DNA of 64,000 bases from Apteryx mantelli (taxonomy: Eukaryota; Chordata; Aves; Apterygiformes; Apterygidae): contig NC_089982.1 in NCBI RefSeq assembly GCF_036417845.1, positions 47,331,684 to 47,395,683 on the forward strand. Reading direction: 5' to 3'. The position numbers and the translations under genes were made by a program. The notes under the pieces were generated by a model that saw only the letters and a list, made by a program, of their open reading frames with translations, did no database searches and was not told where the DNA came from. Shown here piece by piece: positions 1 through 12,300 of the stretch. Numbering within the stretch: the first letter of the stretch is position 1; every line of letters begins with the position of its first letter.

Positions 1-792
1 AAATCTGTGGGAGGGTACAGTTTGTACAAGATGATATACAGCTGGATGTCATCCACACTTTGGCTGTTCAACCTCTCTTGACTCACCAGATCTGTTAACA
101 ATTAAATGCAAATGATGAATAACACAGGGACTTGACTGAGCTCTGAGGGTTTTTAAATATTTCCTTGAGCTCCCTAGCTAGAAAGAATTATTTCTTTTTC
201 ATTACTTTTTTTTCATACTTTCAAGTTATGTTCCCTGTTGACTTGTTTGTTCTTCAGATACTGAAGACTTTCTTGCAAAGCAAAGGTTATGGCATATTGA
301 GATAAAAATACAGAGAAAGTGCTTTTGTTATTTTTTTTTTTAATTTAATTTTACATTTCAAGGGCAGGTATTAAATACCAAGTATGATTATCTTAAAATC
401 CAGTTTATCCAAGTGTAGTTTAAAAAATGATTATTAAAATCTTTGTTGTCATTCAAGACAGGGATTTGCAGCCTTATAAGCTGTTTTTTGGGGGTTTTTT
501 TGTTTTTCGTTTTAACCTGTTAGAATGGAATGAATTGCAGTATAGATAGACATAGATAAATCCTATGGCATGATACATGTCTTTCTTGCCATGTTAACTG
601 CTTGCTAACAGACTAAATAAACTTTTTTGAACCAAAACTGGGATACTTCAGCTTTAAGTGCATATTTGATACGTGCATAGCAGTTATGAAACTGGGACAA
701 ATATTTCAGTATAGACATAGCTTTATGAAAAAGGATATAATTTTCCTCCATAAATATGCCATGTACCCATGGTTTTTGTCTTTTTTTCTTTT

Positions 793-856
793 TCTCCAAG
801 AAGTTTAAAAATCTCAGACATTTTTTTCTCCAAGAAGTTTAAAAATCTCAGACATT
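793..856. repeat. 34-bp tandem duplication, two copies
   Basis: The segment beginning tctccaagaagtttaaaaat at 793 recurs at 827 with almost no divergence, giving a period of 34 bp. The near-identity suggests a recent duplication. It lies in non-coding DNA upstream of WDR17. Confidence 0.9.
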
Positions 857-3174
857 TAACTTTCCCTTTTCTTTACTACTGTATGTATGCTTTATGGAAT
901 AAAATTGAAGCATCTGTTAAGCAGAAGTAACAGTGATACTATATGTATAAACACGCTCATTTATAGTTTTTTTTCTTCACAGATGTTTTAAAGCTATCTC
1001 CTTAAAAAGAAGAAAGAAAAACTAAAAAATTACATTGAATTTCTTTTTCAAGATCCAGTTATGGAACATCCTCAGGAAGATATATGATCAAGTTCAGTCC
1101 ACTGCTATTGTTAGCAACTAGAGCCTGATCTTCTTCATTAACTGATCAAGCGCAGTCTTAAAAGTAGCTCAGTTTTTGTCCTTGTACTCTTAATGGAAGG
1201 TTGTTCTAAAGTCTCATCATGTAATGATCATGATGTTGTGCATGTGTTACTAACAGTTTATTCTGATCATAGTAAGATGGCCTGGCTATCCTGAATGTCC
1301 TGATAAATCCATACAGCTTGTTGGGAAAGAGCAAATGAGGAAAAGAATGGACAACCACTAAAGCCCTGCTTATGTATGCACTATCAATAGCTAGAGGGTG
1401 GGTGGATGTTAGTTGTAGACTGAACCCATGTGACATAGGGTCACTGAGACATAGGTCCACTATGTCATTATCATATGATTGCTTCTTGCACAGTCTTACT
1501 GTAAACATTTAGTTTAGAGTTCTGTGTCTGTTCAACAAAACAGTGTTGTACTATATTGTGTTATTCTAATTAGTAATAAATTCCAAAGTTTTCACACATT
1601 GTAATTTATTTTATTATCATTACATGTCTTATACCCTCACTGAAGAGGTTTTCAAAGCACTAATTAAATAAAACATGAGCCATCTTTAACTGTTTTCTTT
1701 ACTGTAGATATTAATATAATGAATTTACATAATACCATGTTATTTAAAAAAAAATCATACTCTAAAATAACTTAAGGTGTATATACCTGTGTAGACAGCA
1801 AGGTAGTAGATTAATAATAATAAAAAAATCGGTATCAAAGTGCCCAGAAGTAAGATCAACTTTTAGATCAAATACGAATAGCAGGAAAACATTTTTTTTC
1901 CAAAGTATTGTACTTTGAAACTCTGAACTGTAACCACACAGTCATATTTTTATGCTAAAACATCACAACTCATCAACATTTCCATTTTATCCTTCTGACT
2001 GTGTTTGTTTGTATTGCCTAGTCAATCAAAATTTGGGGTTAAGTACTCAACTTCTATCTGCATTGTTGGAGATTATGACCAGCTCAGTAACTGTCATTAT
2101 ACTAAGATTGTTAGCACATCCTTCCATGTTATTATATAAGGCAGAATCATTAAAAGCACTTGGAGAAAAAAAATACTATTTTATTCCTACTGGATCCTAT
2201 CTTAATTCTACTGGATTTCTTCAATAGGAGGAAATTTCATGGAAACTTTGTAAGTTTCTATCCTGCCTAAGATCTATATCAAGGATAATCTGAGGTTGTC
2301 ATTATCAATAAAGTAATCTTTCACTTGGAATGAAATCATCTCCTTCTTGAAGCTATAGGCAGTTTCTGATTCTGAAGTCACTTGAACTGTTTAGTATTCA
2401 ACATTTTTGAGAATAATTAATTTGATTTAGGGATCCAAATAAAGACTTAAGAACCTTGTATAGATGGCTGGATGTCACTTCAAATGCAGTAGTTCTGTGA
2501 ATATGCAGTTTCTATTATCCTTGGCAGATGATGCTCAGAAGCTTAAGAAGAAATTATATCTGTAATCTAAAATCTCTGAGACTATAAATATTATGAACTA
2601 GTAAAAGTTAAAAAAAAAAAAAAAGTATAGCAGAGTGTAGAAAACTTTTCATTTAGTATAAACCTCCCCCCTCCTTACATGAAGGGTTCTCAAACTTTTG
2701 TTCAGCTGCTATATTCTACAGTGGTACATAGCTGCTGACACTGGGTCCAGCAGAACTGTGCTGTGCTACCTGCATGTGCATCCCCTAGAGGAGCTGCCTG
2801 TGTGGATAGGTGGAAATGTCTTCTATAAATAACATTGCCTCCTCTGTGACCCTTTGAGCTGAGAAACTACCTGCTCCATCCTTCTCCTTTGTCTGCCTAG
2901 TTTGAGCTCTTCCTCCTGAAACAGCCAGCCTCCCTGGATCCCTGTAACTCATGGTCTCTCAGCTTTGAGATCCACTGTTTCTACAATCTCTGTGGCCCTC
3001 AGTGCTTCAGTTTAGGCTCACTCAGTGTCCAGACATCTTTGCTGATGTAGTCCCTGTCTTCACAGTCTCACTTCAGGAACCGTCTTTGTTCTGTTTTTGT
3101 CTTCCTTCCCCACTCTAACTCACTTGGAGTTGTGAAGTTTATCAGACAAAGCAAATCATGGTTTGAAAACAGGA

Positions 3175-3200
3175 AAAGTAGTCTTCTAGAAGACTACTTT
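3175..3200. repeat. Perfect 26-bp palindrome
   Basis: The arm aaagtagtcttct (3175-3187) is followed directly by its exact reverse complement agaagactacttt (3188-3200), with no spacer. The neighbouring bases do not extend the match. No function is known to me. Confidence 0.95.
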
Positions 3201-6200
3201 CTGTCCCTGTCATGACAGGATACAGGTTTTCACTGTGTTGTTGGGGTGCAGACTTGGTAAGCAGAGGAAGAAGTTGTCAGAACCCACAGCTAGTTGTAAT
3301 GTTGAATGTTGTTACATTCTCAAAGGTAATATTGGCAGCAAAAGCTACTTCCCAGTTCTGAGTGTTATACTGCGAGAATGTAGAATTGGCCATATGGGTT
3401 CTGTCTGACTTGACGTGGCTTCAACGGTGTTGCTGCTCTGTGTCTTCCACTCCACCAGTGCACAGGCTCTAATTGGCCTGACCAGCCTGTAACTCTCTTT
3501 CTGCAGTTTTCCTGTGTAACCTCTTTCCTTCTTGTGCTAGTGGGTTAGCTGTCTGTGTTCAAGGCCAGCTCTGCAGCTGTGTAACCTTTGATCAGACTCT
3601 GTCAAAACAGCTAAGCTGGGAGAAAGAGCTATGAGAAGCTTTGTCTGGGGCTTTCACCCGTGCACCCTCTGCCCATCAGCTCTAGAGCTGCATTGAAGCT
3701 CAGGCTTCAAGGCCCTACTTCTAGTGGAACCTCTTTCTCTAAGTCCTGACTGAGGGATGAGGAATAAATACTGTATCATTACATGGGGGGGAAAAAAAAC
3801 GTCCACAATCCTGTGTTTGCCAGATACATCTATGGAATGGTAGAAGTCAACTTGCCTCCAAGCGCACTGACTCATTCACAGCCCTGAGGCGCAACTTAGT
3901 AAGCGTGGCAGTGAGGCCCGCTGAAGGAGGTAGCAATCAGTCTAGACAACACACTGGAATACATTCTGGTGTGACCACAGGTGCTGGAGGTGCCAAGCAT
4001 TGTGAAATCATCCGGAACAGTATTAGATCTAAAATGTATTTTTGGTATGCTTTTAGTTGGCTTGTTTTACGTATCTCACCTGGCTTATGAAATGCATGTC
4101 GCGATGTAAAAAAGTTAATGTACAGACAGTGCTCCACAAGATAATAAAAAATACAATCTTGGATTTTGCTAAGATATGTTCCTTTGTTCATGTTCCCTTA
4201 GCAGCTTTATATTACAGTATTCATAGCTATTACAATTTACCCCCAAATGATGAGTTGTTAATATTTGTGAGGTGCTAAATAATAACAGACTCTTTTTGAT
4301 TTGTATCATACACTGGTACTATTACTCTTTATTTCATGTCTTTACATGATATTAATTATTGCATATGCATAATAACTTTAGTTTCTGAAGTGCAGTACTT
4401 TGTCAGAATTGCTCCTTCTAGGAGTTGAGTCTTGACCCTGAGAAGTGTAAAATGATTCCATCACTCACAGATAAGAGAGTACCTAGCTCCCAAGGGAAAG
4501 CTATAAAATGTCTGCAAACATGGACGTTATCACTGTGTTAATATTAACTCGAGTTAAACAGTTATTTCGCCATTAAATTAATATGATCTGTTTTATTGTT
4601 TTACTCCTTTGGGGATATTACCAATATATTTATCAAGCAATCTACTTCAAAGTCTCTTTTAAGATGTCTCTTTTGGTCAAATTTATTAAAATACATTATT
4701 AACATTCAATGCTTTATAAAAACCTCAGTTTTTCAATTTGCTATTTCATAACTTTTACATCATAGCACTTTTTGTTGCTCTTAAAAGAGAGAACAAGGAA
4801 CACGTAATAGATGTACCAAATGGATTTTAGGTTAAATGTATACTAAAATATTTAAGTAATGTTTAATAAGATTAACCTTAATTACAAAAATTTAATGGTT
4901 AGAATACTCCAAGACTTTTCATATTTTTGTTGCAATATTTAATGTCTGGAGTTTCATTCATCCTACACTGCACTACTAATATTGATACAGAAATAGTTTT
5001 GTCAGCAGTTGGAGATGCATGAATGAATAGGCAATAGCAGTAAGTAATGTTGGCCACTAACTTGAAGTTAGTATCTGGTCTTTCTGGCTGTTCTTTTCTT
5101 TTGCTTTGTTTATTTGTTGATTGAGCAATTGACTTCACAGTCCAGCTTTTGCATTTATTGTATTACTAATTTTGGGAAACATCTCCTTAATCCAGTCCCA
5201 AAAGGCATAGGCTGTTTGGGTTCTAGATCTCCCAAGAAATGGAGGGGGGAGGAATGCTTAGCTCACCAGCACCTCTCTTGAGGATTTGGAAGTTATCGTG
5301 ACCACAGAGTCCGGAAGATTTGTATGCTGGTTCTGAAACAGGCACAGCTGATGCAGTGCACTGTTGCAGTACTGAATTGGGGTATGAGCAATACAGCTGT
5401 GTTTTTCCCTCTTTTACTTTATTGTCATTAGTAAAATGCACTGTGAAGTCGGTTGACATGAAACTTGAGAGCATACCAAAACCTGCTAATTAGCTACAGA
5501 AGGAATAAATACAGTCAGATAGTGAAACTATGCTGAGGGAGAGTAAAGAAGCAGAAGCATTCTGATGAATTAGTGAAATCAGTCTTTCTAAAGCTCTCGC
5601 CCAAGGCTGGTGGCTGTAGGTGAGCCTTTCAGGCGCTACTGGCTGCGAACAATGGAGATGCAGATCTCTTAAAATACCAAAACATGATCAGAACATTTGT
5701 TGTTTCTGTTGTTAAACATAAGATGTGTGGCAGCTGCAATAATTTTGGTCCCTCCTCCTGTAACATTATTTGTGCCACTTGAAACCACACCCCGCATAAC
5801 CAAAACATAGCAAACCCCGTGATTCTGAAGGTATTTTACATTTCAATGTTTGCTTTTATGCACCGAACCACATTTCTTACAGGCAGTGCATTAACAAAAA
5901 GAAGATCATTTTTAGAAGATAGATAAGAGTGACTCAAACAGCACCTCATTTTCAGAGCTCAGAAGCACCGTAAAATTCAGCTTGAAGCACTAACCTGCTT
6001 TAATTTAAAAATACTGGAATATATCTATAACTGTTTTGTGCATAGTTCAGTGTTCATTTCTGTTTTCTAATTCAGAATCCAATATATAGATATCATTTCA
6101 ATTGTTGAAAGTATTTCAGATTAAATATTTATGACTTTATAGCTTATTAATGTAGAATTATATCACAGAGCTCTGATCTGATCTCTGGGTAGCTTGGTTT

Positions 6201-6286
6201 AGTTTTGAGTAAATTTTAGCACAGAATTCATTGTCCTTACATGTGTTCAGATTTAGTGTTTTTTAATTTCAACTGTGCCTTCTACC

Positions 6287-6352
6287 ATGGCTTGGATGAC
6301 TTATATTTCCCACTGGTTTGATGAAGATGATTGGTATGAAGGACAACAAAGA
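6287..6352 (+). CDS. WDR17: WDR17 coding exon 1 (residues 1-22)
   Basis: The exon encodes [20 protein letters not shown] plus QR and ends before GTAAGA, phase 0. The ATG context (taccATGG) is a strong Kozak match. Upstream acceptor-like AGs at 6249-6250 and 6255-6256 suggest about 30 nt of 5' UTR in the same exon if it is an internal exon. The start agrees with the long N-terminus of mammalian WDR17. Confidence 0.9.
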
Positions 6353-9300
6353 GTAAGAACTGTTTAATATTTTCTGTTTTACCTCCTTTATATTTTTCTT
6401 CTTTATACTGCTCTTTATTGTGCTACTAGTACTAAAAATAAATATCCATGGTGTGGTATTAAGAAGGGATATTTAGTAGATTTAATGAAATTTTAAATAA
6501 TAGAAAAGCACATCTAAAATGAATTTTTTGAAGACTAATGTGGATAATTCAATAAAGGATATTGGAACTTCAGTGGCCACCTAGCTGCATTTTTAGATTG
6601 CATAGTTTAATGAGTAGGAATTATTTAATATATAACAAAATAGAAATCAAGCATTTAATTTTATAGTATATAGAGAAATTAATATACTGCCCATGGATTA
6701 AATGAAAATAATTGTAGGCAGTAATTTATTAAAACCAAAAAATATATAAGAAATATTAAATTCACCTAGGGTCATTTCCAAGTTGTATACTGGACATTTG
6801 TATATTTTTTATGGGACTAGTAACATTTTTTTCCAAAGAAGAAGAGTGGTTACTATAGCAACCTTTGCACAATGTCTTGGATTTTTTTTTTTTTTTTTTT
6901 TTTAATAACTGCATGCCTTGGGCAAGCTTGATCTATGGCTGTTTTCATAGATTTGGGGTGGGAAGTGAATATAAGTCACATTTCTTTCACTGTATCAAGC
7001 TCCCTTGTGTAACTGTATTTGTGTTTTTTGTTTTTTTTTTTCTATTTGTAGTTTTGATATTATGTTCTCAGATACTAAGTCAGAATGCAGGAGATGCTAC
7101 TGAAAAATAGGGACCAGCAGCTTTTTTATTGCATTATTGTATGTTACTTGATAATGCCACTTATTTGCTCATATATATTAAAAACTAGCAAATTTTAATA
7201 CTTTTCCATTTCCATCTGGATGCCTCAGATATGGAATAATTTTTTAATAGCTGCTCATCAGGGACTCAGTTTTGAGATGTGTCAAGAGGTAACTTTATCT
7301 GAAATCAAAAATGTTTTCATGGCAATCTGCCTGCAAAGCAATCTTTTGGTGATTGTAGTAGCTATGGATTGGAAGACCAGAACTAAATTCCTAGGAAGGG
7401 TCTCAGGTGCTTTATACTGGGATCAGGTATGATTTTACATATTCCTTCGTATTACGTACAGTATCTGAAAACAGGAGTTCTGGTTCTATATGACTAAGCA
7501 GTAGTTGACAGATCAGAGTTTTATTACCATTGATATGTGTGATGTCCGGTTGATTATGTATGTAGTTTAACATTCCTGGCGATGTGCAGAAATAGTAGCA
7601 TTTCTCCTTAATCTGTTTCAGACCTAAGTATTGCTCTTTTGATTATCTTGTTAAAGTTGCTCATTAAAATATATATTAATTAGATTTCACAAGTAGCGTA
7701 GTCAGGACAGTCCAGCACTCTCCTTTGTAAGACTTCCCCATTCATAATTTTGTAGTGTTAAATTGTTGGCCTTAATTTTTCCAAGCTAGGTATCTATCTT
7801 GGATTAATGTGTTTGTTTTTAATTTCAGATAAAAGTGATTATTTCTTCTCTAAAATTCTTCATTCATGGCCTTGAGAAGCTTCTCTGTGTTGTGGGTGAG
7901 GAATATGACATTCTGAAGAAAGTAATTTAAAAAAAAAAAGTAATCATATCCTTAGAGATGATTTCATAGATACTCAAAGTGGCTGAATTAAAATTGCATG
8001 CACCAACTTATTTTTAGCACTTTCTAATTTCTGAGTGCTTGGCCTTGAAATTAACATTCTGTGACTGTAGATTATCTAATAGATATGATTATATTCTTCT
8101 GGAATGAAATATTAAGAGAAACATTCAATTAAAATTGTGTTTCAACATTTTCTTTATTTACTAGATATCCCGGGACCCATATAAGCAGAGAAGGGCAAAA
8201 ATATCAGCTTGCAGGAGGATAGTTTTGACTACAATTACAAATTTGACTACAATTACAAAATAAGGAATTAGGGGAGCAGGTGAATGGAAGAATTTCTTGT
8301 TTGCTGAGCTGGTGCAATAGGACATTTAATATTTTTCTGTCTCTCGTCTTCTTTCCAACCCACCTGCTTTGCCAGTGTTTTCCAAGAAATGAGTGACCTT
8401 TGAGAGGAGGCTCAGTTCGTTGATTTTCAAACAGGTCTTCTAAGTTCTTTGGCTCATCTTGGTGGGAGTACCATAAAATCCAGTGTTATGGGGCAAACTA
8501 TAGTCTCAGGCTGTGGTTTCAAACGTGAAGTTTTTCCAAACTTCAACCAAAGCTCCACGGTGTTTTTAGGACTTCTTCCCTTACAATGTCAGAGTAGTTG
8601 TAGTTAATTCTAGTACTACTTTGCCTCAGGATTTATTGTGAAGGTTTAAAATGGCCATGAAAACTGGTTGAACACTGTTGTTCTTTAAAATGATCTTTTA
8701 AATAATAGTGTTCTTTTTCTGGTCAGCTTATAGAGGACTGAATGCACTCATTTTGAACATGTTAGGTAATCAGAAGTTACGAAATTTCATCTGCAAATGC
8801 TGACTGTAAGAGTGCTAGCCTAGGCTCCTGATATTTTTGAAGAATCTTGCTGAAATTCATAGCATTGTTCAAAATAATCAGATTCTTAAGAAATTATAAT
8901 TGATGGATTGGATATTGCCATCTATTTCTTTGTTTCTAACCTTTCTTTTCCTATGGATCTAATAAAATCCATGACATCTGATTTTTGACAATATTCATAT
9001 TGTCAAATCTTTCATAGCGTAACATTTCTTCTCAGCTTCTGGTATGCTTAATTTTAGCATATCAGAGATTTAGCATGTCTTGAGATTCCCAAAATTCCTA
9101 AATTAATAGATTTAAATTCATTTTAATGCAAGGAATATGAGATGTGAAATTGTGAGTACTCACCTGTATAAGTCAGTATTTTTTTATACCAATATTTCCT
9201 ACTTTACAAGCATAGAATAGAACTTAGAAAACGTATAAGCTTCTTATTAAATAAGAAGTTCAAGAATGATCTTTCCAGAATCACTAAATTTCTTGAAGTT

Positions 9301-12300
9301 TCATTGCTCTGTTTGGTCTTAGAAGATTTAACTTGTCTATTGCCATTTAAGTTGCGTGTATACCGGAATATTTCTTATTATCCTTTATTTGATGGGTCCA
9401 AACAGAATAATAGTCAGGATTTAATTTCTTAACATAGCTATCATGTGCTTGGTGTTTTCCAACCTCTTTGGAAGAGGGCTGATACTAATTATGCTGCCAC
9501 TTTTACATGAGACGTAGTGCTACTGAGGCTAGCACAGTGTCTGCTGGGTCTTGCAGAGACCCAGGGATTTCTTGGTAGGTTTGAAGATGTCAATGTTTCT
9601 AACAAGGTAGATTCTTTGTCCATTCTCTGGTGCTGTGCATTGGTCCACTAGAATGGGGTAATGAGCGTATACGTATGGTTCACAGGTTACATTTTCATCT
9701 CCAGTGGATTTTTCCACAAGGATGGGAATGTGCCCAGTGTCTTTATGAAGGCATCACTTTTTATATTGCTAAACTAGGTATTTAATTATTTGATTACCAT
9801 TGAAAAAAATAATAGTACCTGGGGCAATAGTCTTTATATGTCAAATATATAGGAGTGACAGCAAGCACTCCATGTAAGAAAACATACAAACGTAATTGAA
9901 AGATAGTCACAGGAGAATCAATAGAAACAGGGGACACGAACAATTTTACTGCATAGAGCTGTTCAGAAATGAGGGTTTTGTATATACAGGATATTAACAT
10001 AAGAATACTGCATGTTCACTTTTGTGTGCACACCATATCGCAGATGTATTCGTATGGACAGGACATACATGAAATGGACCACAGTCACTAACTATATGAG
10101 CATGCATTACTGGTTATGCTTGCTAGTTACAAATTTGTGTATATTTATATGCTATGCAAACACATTTCCTTATAATTAAAGGGTGCTAAGTGATGGATTT
10201 AAAGAGCTATTATTCTGTGAATATTGGTGTAATACAATCAAGAATGCAGCAAACAATGAAATACACTGAGTAGCTGAAGCAGAGAAAAAGGAGTTAGGTT
10301 AAAATTAAAATGGTGTCTGTTAAAAGAGCTGCAGTTGCCAGGCTACTGACACTGCTGTTTGGTGTGTGGTGCGACACGATGCTCAGGCTTTTCTCCTGCA
10401 TCCTTTAGTAACTCTGCATTATTCTGTGAACATCAAGGTTTAGTTCCTTCATCTGTCAAGTAAAGTGATCTCATTCTACAATCAGAACAAGACTCATTTT
10501 TGGGAGCAGCAAGGTTTTGGAATGAACATGGACATTCTTAAGTGGTTCACAAAAAATGATACCTATGCAAAGGTAGGGATTATTAGGCATTTATGTTTAA
10601 GTTATTGATATATAGCCATATCTATGTATTCAGTCCATTCAGTTGTTATTTTTAAATAATGTTAACTCTGTGGTATGCAGAATTTCAATTTAATTTATTT
10701 TTTCTATATTTAGCAGCAAGGAAGGACTTAGAATATTGCTGCTCATACCAATTGAAAAGAGAGAGGTTTTTGTTTTCCTCCCTCTTCCCCTCATCTCCTT
10801 GGAAACTGCAGGCATCCTTTGATAGCTTTCCCAATGTGGTATGCATTTTACATTTTGATATGCACAATTTTTTTGGTGTGTATTTAAAAGTCCAATATAA
10901 TTACTCATACATCTCTTATTTTTGAAATAAAATGCTTTCTTATTTTAAACAAAAGATGACTGAAAATCACCATTGTTAAAAATGCAACATGTGACAAGTC
11001 ATATATATATATATATATTTATATTGCTTTCCTAATTTCCTGCCATTTTGCTCAGGCTGTTTGGATGAATGCTGCTTTCTCACTTATACTGTGAGCATGT
11101 TCAGCTGAAACCTATAATGTCTGAAGAAATCTGCAGGAAATTGCTTTGATGCATGATGCTCACAAGAGAGAAAACAGTCAGTATGCCACACAATTGTAAT
11201 ATCTTCTCCTAGATAGTACACTGAATTTCAAATAAAATACTTTCCTCTTATTAATTGCAATGTATTTTTGATAAAATAGAGTACATAATTCATTGTAAGG
11301 AGCAGGAACTATTACCAAGTTTAAATCAGCACAGTGATTAGTAAATGAAGTTTAAAGTGCTTTCTATAATACAGCTCAGAGAAAATGTTACATATGTAAC
11401 ATAAATTTTTTACATATACTTAAAAATAGAAAAAATTATGTTGGGAACTGAAGTTTAAAATAATGCTTCTTAAGCTTCAATTATTAACTCGGTGAAATAA
11501 AAAAAAATCACAAAACAGCATTTTTCATCTAAATGTTGGTCTTATTTAGAACACATTTTCATTTGGATATCAGACCTTAAGAAAATTGCTAAATTATCAA
11601 AAATGGTTATTTTAAATTAATCTTGTGGATGAGGCTTCTGTTAGTGAATTTCTTCAAATAATATATATTAAAGTTACCTTTTGCCTTTAATATAAATGTA
11701 GAATGAAGAGAAGGCACAGCCAAATGTGCTCTTCTATTTGAAATACAGTAGTTAATACAATGTATCCGGTAATGCTTACACACACACATTTTGAACAAGG
11801 CTGAAATAATTTTATAGCCAGTTGAATGACAATGATTTTTGGTCATCTTTAATCTGGCCTGAATTCTAGTCAGTGACACATGCATTTGGAAACTATTAAA
11901 ATATACCGGTGTCCTGTTAACCTGAGAAAAATACATACAAGGCTCTTCATTGTTAATCAGCTGCTTGGAAAACATGGAAATAGTAGCGCTGACAGTGGAA
12001 CCATCTCCAAGCCCAAAGTGCTGTTTTGTTTTAAGGGATCTTGGTAACTATAAGCCCAACGTAGAGGATCTCTCTCTTTTTGTTCTAGATTGCAGCGTTT
12101 AGGTTTGGAATCCTTCTTATCCTTATTTTCCGATAGTCTAGATTTCATGTAGTCAGAAATAACTTCTTTCTCTCACAAGAAGGTGAAAAGGAGGATCTAC
12201 TGAATTTGCTAACTGGGTTTTTTTACACTGATTTGTACAAACTGAGATAAGTGTACTGTTACTCTGAAATAAATATTTGTGGACTCTTACAGTCTAAAGT

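Larger units (their letters stand above)
1..6286. other. Non-coding DNA upstream of the first recognised WDR17 coding exon
   Basis: No open frame here resembles a known protein and there is no CpG-rich promoter island; the DNA is mostly AT-rich. It is probably WDR17 intron 1, or upstream flank if the first coding exon is also the first transcribed exon. Visible landmarks are a 34-bp tandem duplication (793-856), a perfect 26-bp palindrome (3175-3200), and a more GC-rich block from about 2690 to 3900 that may be an old transposon remnant. No upstream non-coding exon could be placed. Confidence 0.6.

Noticed and set aside
9544-9564. Short hairpin ctgggtct-tgcag-agacccag, considered as a terminator or microRNA
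   Set aside because: An 8-bp stem is too short for a microRNA precursor, and rho-independent terminators do not apply to this vertebrate gene.
11607-11975. 122-codon open frame on the minus strand in the first WDR17 intron
   Set aside because: No homology recognised, low-complexity AT-rich flanks and no splice or promoter context; frames of this length occur by chance in 64 kb.
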